NCBI GenBank assembly: GCA_030430835.1
Contig: JAUIKJ010000043.1
Span: 1-12,065, forward strand
DNA: 12,065 nucleotides
Origin: Candidatus Hydrogenedentota bacterium
GTDB taxonomy: Bacteria; Hydrogenedentota; Hydrogenedentia; Hydrogenedentales; JAEUWI01
Direction of reading: 5' to 3'
Positions 1 to 6,205 of the stretch are shown here, in pieces (the first letter of the stretch is position 1; each line of letters begins with the position of its first letter). The notes under the pieces were generated by a model that ran no database searches, had not been told where the DNA came from, and saw only the letters and a program-made list of their open reading frames with translations. A program made the translations under genes and the position numbers.

Positions 1-693
1 AATGTCCTGATCGCCGATGCCGGCTTCCCGGGCATCGTGTTGTTCACGACCGAGTTGAAGCGCCACGAAGATCTCGGCGACGACCGCTACTACGTGGGCA
101 GCGGTCACGACCTCGACTGGCTCGTGCGTGAGATCATGCTCAAGCACAACTACGAAGGCGTGGGCGGACTGACCGGTATCCCGGGATCGGTAGGCGGCGC
201 GATCTATATGAACGCCGGCACCGTGAACGGATCCACCTGCATGTTCATGGATTCCGTCGACGTGGTCGGGGTGGCGGGTTTGCGCACCATCCCGATGGAC
301 GCGGACCGCTATACCTATCGCGGCCAGAACTTCTGCACGCCGGGCGACGTGATCCTCGGGGGCACCTTCCGCTTTGTGGCATCCGATCGATCCCAACAGG
401 ACATCTACGATCACTACAAGCGCCGCCGGATTGAGAAACAGCCGCAGGGCCATTGCTGCGGAAGCGTCTTCAAGAATCCCGAAGGCAACCATGCGGGCAA
501 ACTGATCGAGTCCTGTGGCCTGAAAGGCACGCGACAGGGCGGGGCGATCATCTCCCCGATGCACGCCAACTTCATCATGAACGACGACGACGCGAGTTTC
601 AAAGACATCCTGCACCTCATCCGCCTCGCCAAGGACACCGTGCGCGATACCCACGGCGTCGAACTCGAAGAAGAAGTGCGCATCATCGCCTAA
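1..693 (+). CDS. murB: UDP-N-acetylmuramate dehydrogenase (MurB), 5'-truncated by window edge
   Basis: MurB uses NADPH and FAD to reduce UDP-GlcNAc-enolpyruvate to UDP-MurNAc, the second committed cytoplasmic step of peptidoglycan precursor synthesis. The reading frame is open from base 1, so the gene starts outside the window; 230 residues are visible and roughly the first 70 of a normal MurB are missing. The FAD-binding signature GGLTGIPGSVGGAIYMNAG lies near bases 163-219. The GSVFKNP motif carries the family's proton-donor serine (codon 463-465). It is followed by the AGKLIE..GLKG segment. The C-terminal ELEEEVRII motif supplies the active-site glutamate (probably codon 673-675). The compact GSVFKNP form fits the type II (Bacillus-like) branch rather than the E. 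coli type I enzyme. The next gene, on the same strand, starts 92 nt downstream and appears to have its own promoter. Confidence 0.96.
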   Translation, partial: NVLIADAGFPGIVLFTTELKRHEDLGDDRYYVGSGHDLDWLVREIMLKHNYEGVGGLTGIPGSVGGAIYMNAGTVNGSTCMFMDSVDVVGVAGLRTIPMDADRYTYRGQNFCTPGDVILGGTFRFVASDRSQQDIYDHYKRRRIEKQPQGHCCGSVFKNPEGNHAGKLIESCGLKGTRQGGAIISPMHANFIMNDDDASFKDILHLIRLAKDTVRDTHGVELEEEVRIIA

Positions 694-746
694 TCCCGCC
701 GGCGTGTCAGACCCCGGCCGATTCCGTGCGTTAGTTCTTCAGGCCA

Positions 747-776
747 TTGCCGCTTCTCCGCCAACCGGGATAGAAT
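747..776 (+). promoter_or_regulatory. Candidate sigma70-type promoter for the coiled-coil protein gene
   Basis: A -35-like TTGCCG (747-752) is followed after an 18-nt spacer by TAGAAT (771-776), which matches the -10 consensus at five of six positions. Transcription would start near base 783, only about 3 nt before the ATG at 786. No Shine-Dalgarno sequence is visible in the 15 nt before that ATG. The pairing of a good -10 with no ribosome site suggests a leaderless mRNA. This is inferred from consensus only. Confidence 0.45.
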
Positions 777-785
777 TCATCCGCC

Positions 786-1592
786 ATGAAACGCTCCATG
801 CAACAGTCACTGATCACCGCGACCACGGTCCTGGTCCTCGCCCTGCAGGCCACGGGCCAGGAAGTTGTCGAGGCGGAAGATCTGCCCGAAGCGCCGCCGG
901 TCGAGATGGCGGTCACCGTGGAGATGCCCGAGCTCGAGGCGGCGGTGGCCGAGCAGGGTGCGGCTTCGACCGAACTGGCGGCGCTGCGCGCGGAAGTCAC
1001 CGCGCTGCGCGTGGAGCTCAGGCAACTTCAGGACACGCTCGACCTGCTCGTAACGCAGGTCATGGCCGACCTCGAAACCGAGAACGACCAACTGCGCGGC
1101 GAGGTGCGGCGAATGTACCAACGGGCCGATGCCGGCCTCAGCGGCGTGCCGCGGCCCGGCGCGGATCTGATCAACGACGTGCTGCAGGAAGACTTCGGCG
1201 AAGGCGAGATCATGGCCTACGCGGCGGGGGCCGAAGTGGATGCGCCGCGCGAGTTGCCGTTCCTCGTGATCAACGAATGGGGCCGCAGTCCAGAAGCCGC
1301 GGCCGCGTTGCCCGGCGACGTGCCATCCCTCGCGGGTCTCGTGGGTGCCGTGCCACCCGGCAGCCGTAAGGTTGACGTGGAGGCGCTGGGCCGGAAGCTG
1401 CGCGAAGACTATGCGGCGTACGACAACATCAATGTCGAGATCTTCGACAACGAAGATGCCGCCGCCTTTTACGCGGAGACCAACGTCTCCGATCCCGTGC
1501 ACCGGATCCTGAGTATCTCGAAGCATGCCGCCTCCGGACGCGACGTGATCCTCCTGCTCGAGAACGGCGAGCCCACCGAAGTCGCCTTCTAG
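786..1592 (+). CDS. Secreted coiled-coil protein of unknown function
   Basis: I do not recognise a family for this 268-residue protein. It has a short basic N-terminus, a hydrophobic stretch (about residues 8-22) and a plausible signal peptidase I site after ATG (residues 22-24), so it is probably exported. Residues 48-112 are rich in Leu, Glu, Ala and Arg with heptad-like spacing and probably form a coiled coil, suggesting an oligomer. A Pro/Gly-rich hinge near residues 120-128 leads to a mixed alpha/beta C-terminal part (about 150-268). It is acidic overall and no catalytic motif is evident. No ribosome site precedes the ATG, and the promoter-like element just upstream would leave about 3 nt of leader. 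A long opposite-strand frame (807-1631) is a composition shadow. Codon bias and the export signal favour the plus strand. Its role could be structural or periplasmic; this is open. Confidence 0.78.
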   Translation: MKRSMQQSLITATTVLVLALQATGQEVVEAEDLPEAPPVEMAVTVEMPELEAAVAEQGAASTELAALRAEVTALRVELRQLQDTLDLLVTQVMADLETENDQLRGEVRRMYQRADAGLSGVPRPGADLINDVLQEDFGEGEIMAYAAGAEVDAPRELPFLVINEWGRSPEAAAALPGDVPSLAGLVGAVPPGSRKVDVEALGRKLREDYAAYDNINVEIFDNEDAAAFYAETNVSDPVHRILSISKHAASGRDVILLLENGEPTEVAF

Positions 1593-1604
1593 GTTAACGC
1601 GACC

Positions 1605-1618
1605 CGACACTGCTGTCG
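1605..1618 (+). terminator. Weak hairpin after the coiled-coil gene, possible terminator
   Basis: CGACA (1605-1609) and TGTCG (1614-1618) form a 5-bp stem with a 4-nt loop, 13 nt after the stop codon. A TGTTT tract follows (1619-1623). The stem is short and the T-run poor, so termination here is only a possibility. The rest of the gap up to 1767 holds a 7-bp inverted repeat, TCGCTCG (1706-1712) / CGAGCGA (1740-1746), with a 27-nt loop just ahead of the next gene's ribosome site. I found no convincing promoter there. Confidence 0.25.
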
Positions 1619-1767
1619 TGTTTCCGCGCACTATTGCGACGGCTCCGTCACCTTGTTCCCCCTGTGTAACACCGCTGCGATCCGTCGGTAGGTCTTAGCG
1701 CAAACTCGCTCGCCCGCCACGCCATCGCGCAATCCCGCCCGAGCGATACCCAGGAGCCAGCAGCACG

Positions 1768-3282
1768 GTGCGTCCCTTCGAAATTCTCATTCTGATCCTT
1801 CTTGCCGGCGTGTTGGCCGGGCTGGCCGTCCCTGCGCGGCTGCGGCCGCGATTCTGGGTGTACCTGCCGGGTGCGCTGCTGGCAGCGGTGACCCTGCACC
1901 TCACCCTCGAGGGCTACCGCTGGCAGATGATGCCGTTGATCAGTCTCGCCGCACCCACGGTGATCGTCGCCTTCTTCGCGATGCGTGGGCGCACCCGGGC
2001 CCAGCGCACACGGTTGCGCAAGGCCGCGGGTATCCTTGGCCTTGCCGTGGTGGCCCTCCTGCTGTTGCCCTCCGCGGCGATGCCCGTGATTCTGCCGGTC
2101 TTCGAACTGCCCACGCCGACCGGCCCACACGCCATCGGCACCACGACCCTCAGCGTGGTGGACCCGGATCGGCCGGAGTACATCACGTCCGAACCCAACG
2201 ACTACCGCGAGTTGCTCGTGAAGATCTGGTACCCGGCGGATCCCACGCCGGACGCCACGCGCGCGGTCTACGATCCGAACGCGCACATCGTCGGGCGCGT
2301 GCTTGCCGAACATGCCGACCTGCCCACCTTCTGGTTCGATCATCTGGCCCTCGTCCGCAGCCATGCCTGGCAGGACGTGCCGGTGTCGACCGCACAGGCG
2401 GCGTGGCCCGTGCTCGTTTTCTCCCACGGCTACCTCGCAGGCACCGTGACCCAGAACACCGCGTTGATGGAAGCGCTGGCGAGCCACGGCTATATCGTCG
2501 CCAGTGTGGGCCATACCTACGAGACACTGGCCGTTGCCCACGACGATGGCCGCGTTGTGAAGTTCGATGTTGATCGCAAGGACGCCTTTGCCTGTGAAGT
2601 CCAGACCGTACGCATGCAAGACGATCTTTTCGGCGCCTACCTGCGCGCGTCTGACGACACGCAACAGGCCCGCCTCATGGACACGGGCCTGCGCGCGATG
2701 CCGACGGTCGCCGACAGCCTGAAACTTTGGGCGGACGATCTCGATACGATCATCGCGGAACTGGCGCGCATGCAGTCGGGGCAGCGTCCCGGCCGCTTCG
2801 CGGGGCGGATGGACCTGAACGCGCTCGGCGTGTTCGGCATGTCCTTCGGCGGAACCGTGTCCAACGAGTACTGCTATCGGAATCCGCAGGTGAAGGCCGG
2901 CCTGAACCTCGATGGACCCATCGCGGGCAGTGCCTTCCACGCGTCACACACGATGCCCTTCATGCACCTGCAGGTTGCCGACTCCGAGATGCCCAATGCG
3001 GTATCGCACCAGCGTGCAAGCGCGCCGAGTTACCGGGTGCTCGTGTCGGGGGCGAAGCACGTGAATTTCACGGACCTATCCATCATGGCGCCGGTCTTCG
3101 GCCGGCAGATGGGGGTGATTGGGACAATCGACGGCGACACCATGATCGCGATCATGAACGACTACGTCGTGGCCTTTTTCGACCGTTACCTGAAGGGCAT
3201 GGAATCGCCGTTGCTCGATGGCACGGTGTCACCCTACGCCGAGGTCTCGCTACTGGCCCGCAACCTGCCCGGTGCCGCGTAG
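1768..3282 (+). CDS. Membrane-anchored alpha/beta hydrolase, PAF-acetylhydrolase-like
   Basis: This is a 504-residue alpha/beta-hydrolase-fold esterase resembling platelet-activating-factor acetylhydrolase / dienelactone hydrolase-type proteins. The start is a GTG with AGGAG 11 nt upstream (1752-1756). The first 110 residues hold about four hydrophobic segments (roughly 4-22, 31-47, 53-72, 86-110), so the enzyme is tethered to the inner membrane. The catalytic domain follows, probably on the outer face. HGY (220-222) marks the oxyanion region and GMSFGG carries the nucleophile Ser359. Asp382 in NLDGP and His431 in GAKHVNF complete a plausible triad. The substrate cannot be read from sequence; short-chain acyl or acetyl esters are typical of the family. 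Its stop codon abuts the stop of the next gene on the other strand. A 430-residue antisense frame here is a shadow. Confidence 0.9.
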   Translation: MRPFEILILILLAGVLAGLAVPARLRPRFWVYLPGALLAAVTLHLTLEGYRWQMMPLISLAAPTVIVAFFAMRGRTRAQRTRLRKAAGILGLAVVALLLLPSAAMPVILPVFELPTPTGPHAIGTTTLSVVDPDRPEYITSEPNDYRELLVKIWYPADPTPDATRAVYDPNAHIVGRVLAEHADLPTFWFDHLALVRSHAWQDVPVSTAQAAWPVLVFSHGYLAGTVTQNTALMEALASHGYIVASVGHTYETLAVAHDDGRVVKFDVDRKDAFACEVQTVRMQDDLFGAYLRASDDTQQARLMDTGLRAMPTVADSLKLWADDLDTIIAELARMQSGQRPGRFAGRMDLNALGVFGMSFGGTVSNEYCYRNPQVKAGLNLDGPIAGSAFHASHTMPFMHLQVADSEMPNAVSHQRASAPSYRVLVSGAKHVNFTDLSIMAPVFGRQMGVIGTIDGDTMIAIMNDYVVAFFDRYLKGMESPLLDGTVSPYAEVSLLARNLPGAA

Positions 3283-4203
3283 TTAATTCGCGAGCTTCGC
3301 GTCGAACCAGTCGGTCAGCTTGATCACTTCGAAGGGGATGTCAATCCAGGGGTGGGCACCGCCCGGCTTGATCTCCAGCGCGATCTCGTTGCCCGCGGCT
3401 TTCATCGCCTCGACATAGGTCACCGATTGCTGCAACGGCACGATCGGATCCGCGTCGCCGTGGTAGATCATGAAGGGCGGCATGTTGGGTTTGATGTTGT
3501 AGATGGGGGAGGCGGCCTTCGCCGCCGCGCGCAGCGCATCCTCCGAATGCCCTTCCGCGCCGCCCGCGATCAGGATGTCGCCGATCAGTTGGCGTACCCC
3601 GGCGAAGTCCTTGCCCTCCCAGTTCAGGAAGTCCGTCGGCGGAAAAAAAATGCCCACGGCCTGCACCGTGCTGCTCTCCCGGAGCACGGGATCCGCCGCA
3701 TCCGGATCGCCCGAATCCATCCTCGCCGCGGTGAGACAGGCGAGGTGGCCGCCGGCCGAAGCCCCTGTTAAGCCGATGCGGTCCGGATCAATGCCGTAGT
3801 CTTCCGCATGTGCCTTGACCCAGCGAATCGCGTACTCGACATGGTCCACCATTTCGAGCGCCGTATAGTCCGGCCGCGATCCCGGCAGCACGGCGAAGAC
3901 CGTGTACCCGCGCGCGCAGAGGATGTTATAGACCTGCGCGGTCTCGTGGTCGTTCAGTTTGCCCCGGTCGGCGCTCCAACCGCCGCTGCCAATATCCACA
4001 ATGGCCAGGCCCTGACCCGTGTCGCCGGGTTTCCAGACCGCCTTCCGGTTCTCGCCGTTGGGGACGAAAATGTCCATGTGGAAGTCGACACCGTCCTTGG
4101 TGAGAAAGACGTGGTCCATCGTGCGCGCGTAGGGAAGGCCCGCCGCACCGGCCGTGGCCGGCAGCAGCAACAGGATCAGTAGGGCGAAGAAGGTGCGGCG
4201 CAT
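3283..4203 (-). CDS. Secreted alpha/beta hydrolase (BD-FAE / acetylesterase-like)
   Basis: This 306-residue carboxylesterase-like hydrolase has an N-terminal signal peptide (about residues 1-20, ending ATAGA-A), so it acts outside the cytoplasmic membrane. I chose the ATG at 4203 because AGGAG (4211-4215) sits 7 nt upstream and the signal peptide begins there. A longer frame to 4269 would start inside the upstream terminator hairpin. GASAGG holds nucleophile Ser149; Asp252 in HGDADPIVP and His284 in GGAHPW complete the triad. The oxyanion motif normally read as HGGGW appears as GSGGW (72-76), so the usual His is missing. Relatives act on acetylated sugars, feruloyl esters or other small esters; the substrate is unknown here. 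A run of eight Ts on its coding strand (3643-3650) encodes the Phe-Phe of GIFFPP. It follows the metalloprotease gene on the same strand but is separated from it by a terminator. Confidence 0.9.
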   Translation of the reverse strand: MRRTFFALLILLLLPATAGAAGLPYARTMDHVFLTKDGVDFHMDIFVPNGENRKAVWKPGDTGQGLAIVDIGSGGWSADRGKLNDHETAQVYNILCARGYTVFAVLPGSRPDYTALEMVDHVEYAIRWVKAHAEDYGIDPDRIGLTGASAGGHLACLTAARMDSGDPDAADPVLRESSTVQAVGIFFPPTDFLNWEGKDFAGVRQLIGDILIAGGAEGHSEDALRAAAKAASPIYNIKPNMPPFMIYHGDADPIVPLQQSVTYVEAMKAAGNEIALEIKPGGAHPWIDIPFEVIKLTDWFDAKLAN

Positions 4204-4210
4204 ACAGCGA

Positions 4211-4215
4211 CTCCT
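4211..4215 (-). promoter_or_regulatory. Ribosome binding site deciding the hydrolase start
   Basis: The minus strand reads AGGAG here, 7 nt before the ATG at 4203. This site, with the signal peptide that begins at that ATG, rules out the longer upstream frame. Confidence 0.75.
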
Positions 4216-4249
4216 GACGGGGAATCCCCGGTTGGGGCCTAGCCTGCCC

Positions 4250-4282
4250 AAAAAAGAAGCCGGGGTCAAGCCCCGGCTTCTT
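4250..4282 (-). terminator. Rho-independent terminator of the metalloprotease gene
   Basis: AAGAAGCCGGGG (4254-4265) and CCCCGGCTTCTT (4271-4282) form a perfect 12-bp stem around a 5-nt loop. Read on the minus strand, the stem ends in TTCTT and runs into an uninterrupted T tract (complement of the six As at 4250-4255). It lies 20 nt beyond the metalloprotease stop codon. It should insulate the downstream esterase gene, which would then need its own promoter in the remaining 46 nt or depend on readthrough. On the plus strand there is no T run of comparable quality. Confidence 0.88.
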
Positions 4283-4301
4283 CAGCGAATCCGTGTCTAG
4301 T

Positions 4302-6098
4302 CTACTGCAACGTGCGTCGGCGCATCGGAATCGCCGCGAGCAGGATGAAGGCGGCCATCAGCGCCACGGCGATGCCGTCGCCCCTGCTTGCGCCCGCATC
4401 CGCGCCCGCCGTGTCCACCCCACAGCCAAAGAAACCCGTCTTCAGGCCGGTGCCGGACAACGCGATCTGGAGCGCGCCATTGGGATCCCCGCTGAAGCTC
4501 AGCACGCCCTGGAAACTCCCGGGACCGGTCGGCACGAAGCGCACGATAATCGTTGCAGTCTGACCGCTGCCGAGGTTGTAGCTGCCGTTGCCGACGATGG
4601 CATAGCCGCCGCCTGCAACGCTTGCCTGACCGGTCAAGGTACCGCCGCCCACGTTCTCCACGACGAAGCTCTGGTCGCGCACGGCGGCCTCGCTCACTTC
4701 GCCGAAATTGAAGCCACTGGCCGGGCTCGGGCTGACCTGAATCTCCGGATTCGCCTGGCCCGAGACAATGCTGAAGGACTGCTGGTCCGTCACCGTTGTG
4801 CCGGTATCCAGCAGCTCCGCCGTGGCCACGATGGTGTAGTTGCCCGTGGCGAGGTTGGCGGCGACCAGGAAACCGTTGAGGGGGTTCGTCGAACTGCCGA
4901 GCGTCGTGCCGCCGTTCTTGTAGGTGACGCGGACCGTGCCGTCCAGACAACCGGGGATGTCAAAGACAAACACGTCCGATGTGAAGTTGACGACGGTGTT
5001 GGTCACGCCCGGGCCCAGATTGATGTTGGCCACGGGCGCGGTGATGTTCACGCTCGCGACATCGCAGAAGACGGCGCCTTCGCCTTCACCCTCGCCCTCA
5101 CCGGGATCCGCGGCATTGGTGTAGCCGAGGTCGATCAGGGCACCAATCTCCGCCGGCGAATAGTTCCGGAACTGTACTCCTGCCGCAATCGCGTGTTCCA
5201 TCATGGCGCCACCGACGATGTTGCCGGTGTCCAAATGGCCGATGCTGCTGCCCTGCAGGAAGGTCGCCGGCGCGAAGACCCCCGGCGCGTCCCCGCCCTG
5301 GTTGTAGCGGGCACGTGCCTGCGCGCCATTGAAGAAGACATTGTTGCTGGTGAGGTCGGCCAGGTTGTTGATCTGCGGCGTACCATTGCTCCAGATGCGT
5401 GTGCCGCCGTCGCCGCGGGTGAGCAGGTTGTCCCAGGACGTGAAGGTCTGCGTGCCGAACTGGTTGAAGAATGCGCTGTTGCCGTTTGCGGTCGCGAGGG
5501 AGGCGATTCCCAGACCGTGGGTCAACTCGTGCGTGATCACCGATAAGAAGTCTATCTGGCTGCCGTTGGGCGCGCCGGTGCCAAAATTCCAGGTGTGGCC
5601 GAAGTCGACCGTGACTCCGATCTCCTCGAAGTCCGCGAAAGGTTTTGTATTTGTGGTGAGGCGGGTGAAGGCCGATCCGTTGAAAAATCCGTTCGAGGCG
5701 GAGAAGAAGGAACCCGCCGACGCCAGGAAGCCGGTGCCATCCGATTCCGAGACATCGAAGAGAATGTCCAGCGTGCGTGCTGCGGGCACATTCAACACGC
5801 TGGCGATATAGGCCAGCGCTTCCTTCGTCCGCGCGATTGCGGCCGCACCGCTGGGCCCGTCAAAGCCCAAGTTTGTATCGAGGCGGATGTCCTCGATGAA
5901 GAGCCGGAAGGTAATGTTGTTCGCCAGTAGGGTATCCGTCGGCGCGCCAAAATCGGTCAGCGCCTTGGCCGCGGGATTCACTTCTTCGATCACGCCCGTG
6001 TGCGGATAGAACTTCACCAGCGTTTCCGCGGTGGCGGTTCCGCACCCCAGGGCGAACACCCAAGCCGCCGCCCACGCCCAGCGCATTCTGCGATCCAT
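4302..6098 (-). CDS. Secreted metzincin-like metalloprotease with Ig-like domains and C-terminal anchor
   Basis: This 598-residue protein is a probable zinc endopeptidase at the cell surface. Residues 1-24 form a signal peptide. The catalytic domain spans about 25-330 and has HELTHGLG (190-197) with zinc ligands His190 and His194 and catalytic Glu191. The metzincin third His at +10 is absent (Ser200), but GHLD at 287-290 followed by MM (299-300) matches the leishmanolysin layout, where the third His is distant and a Met-turn follows about 11 residues later. A Glu-Gly repeat linker (334-341) leads to an Ig-like domain (about 347-447) and an ASH/HYDIN-like beta domain (about 449-551). The tail has Cys559, a hydrophobic helix (about 576-591) and Arg593-595, resembling MYXO-CTERM-type sorting signals. 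AGGAG (6106-6110) sits 7 nt before the ATG. It diverges from the GT87-like gene and ends in a strong terminator. Confidence 0.92.
   Translation of the reverse strand: MDRRMRWAWAAAWVFALGCGTATAETLVKFYPHTGVIEEVNPAAKALTDFGAPTDTLLANNITFRLFIEDIRLDTNLGFDGPSGAAAIARTKEALAYIASVLNVPAARTLDILFDVSESDGTGFLASAGSFFSASNGFFNGSAFTRLTTNTKPFADFEEIGVTVDFGHTWNFGTGAPNGSQIDFLSVITHELTHGLGIASLATANGNSAFFNQFGTQTFTSWDNLLTRGDGGTRIWSNGTPQINNLADLTSNNVFFNGAQARARYNQGGDAPGVFAPATFLQGSSIGHLDTGNIVGGAMMEHAIAAGVQFRNYSPAEIGALIDLGYTNAADPGEGEGEGEGAVFCDVASVNITAPVANINLGPGVTNTVVNFTSDVFVFDIPGCLDGTVRVTYKNGGTTLGSSTNPLNGFLVAANLATGNYTIVATAELLDTGTTVTDQQSFSIVSGQANPEIQVSPSPASGFNFGEVSEAAVRDQSFVVENVGGGTLTGQASVAGGGYAIVGNGSYNLGSGQTATIIVRFVPTGPGSFQGVLSFSGDPNGALQIALSGTGLKTGFFGCGVDTAGADAGASRGDGIAVALMAAFILLAAIPMRRRTLQ
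5076..5102 (-). repeat. Hexanucleotide Glu-Gly repeat in the metalloprotease linker
   Basis: On the coding strand this reads as one Gly codon followed by four GAR-GGY units, encoding alternating Glu and Gly between the protease and Ig-like domains. Codons vary in third positions (GAG twice, then GAA twice), so it is a degenerate microsatellite. Copy number could change by slippage in steps of two residues without breaking the frame. Confidence 0.8.
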
Positions 6099-6145
6099 CC
6101 TAATTCTCCTCTATTGCGATCCACCCCGTAACACACGACTTCGCG

Positions 6146-6175
6146 AGTATAGCACGGGACTCGAAGAAGCGGGAA
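6146..6175 (-). promoter_or_regulatory. Candidate promoter of the metalloprotease gene
   Basis: The minus strand has TATACT (complement of 6146-6151), preceded by TGC to give an extended -10, with a weak -35 TTCCCG (complement of 6170-6175) 18 nt upstream. Transcription would begin near 6139, giving a leader of about 40 nt with the ribosome site at 6106-6110. The extended -10 compensates for the poor -35. In the same divergent gap (6099-6205) I saw no comparable plus-strand promoter. Confidence 0.5.
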
Positions 6176-6205
6176 CGGTTGCAATGCCCGCGTAGCAGCA
6201 CTACC

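Noticed and set aside
698..718. GCCGG/CCGGC hairpin after murB as a terminator
   Set aside because: Five base pairs, an 11-nt loop and no T run make it no better than chance in GC-rich DNA.
807..1631. 274-residue open frame on the minus strand
   Set aside because: It is antisense to the exported coiled-coil gene and has a low-complexity Arg/His/Gly composition without export signal or motif.
1648..2940. 430-residue open frame on the minus strand
   Set aside because: It lies antisense to the PAF-AH-like gene, has Arg/His/Gly-rich composition, no family motif and no ribosome site. It is a GC-driven shadow.
4204..4269. Upstream extension of the secreted esterase to an ATG at 4269
   Set aside because: The extension starts inside the loop of the terminator hairpin and would bury the signal peptide. 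The ATG at 4203 has an AGGAG site at 7 nt.
4293..5546. 417-residue open frame on the plus strand
   Set aside because: It is antisense to the metalloprotease, which has a clear zinc motif, signal peptide, ribosome site and terminator.
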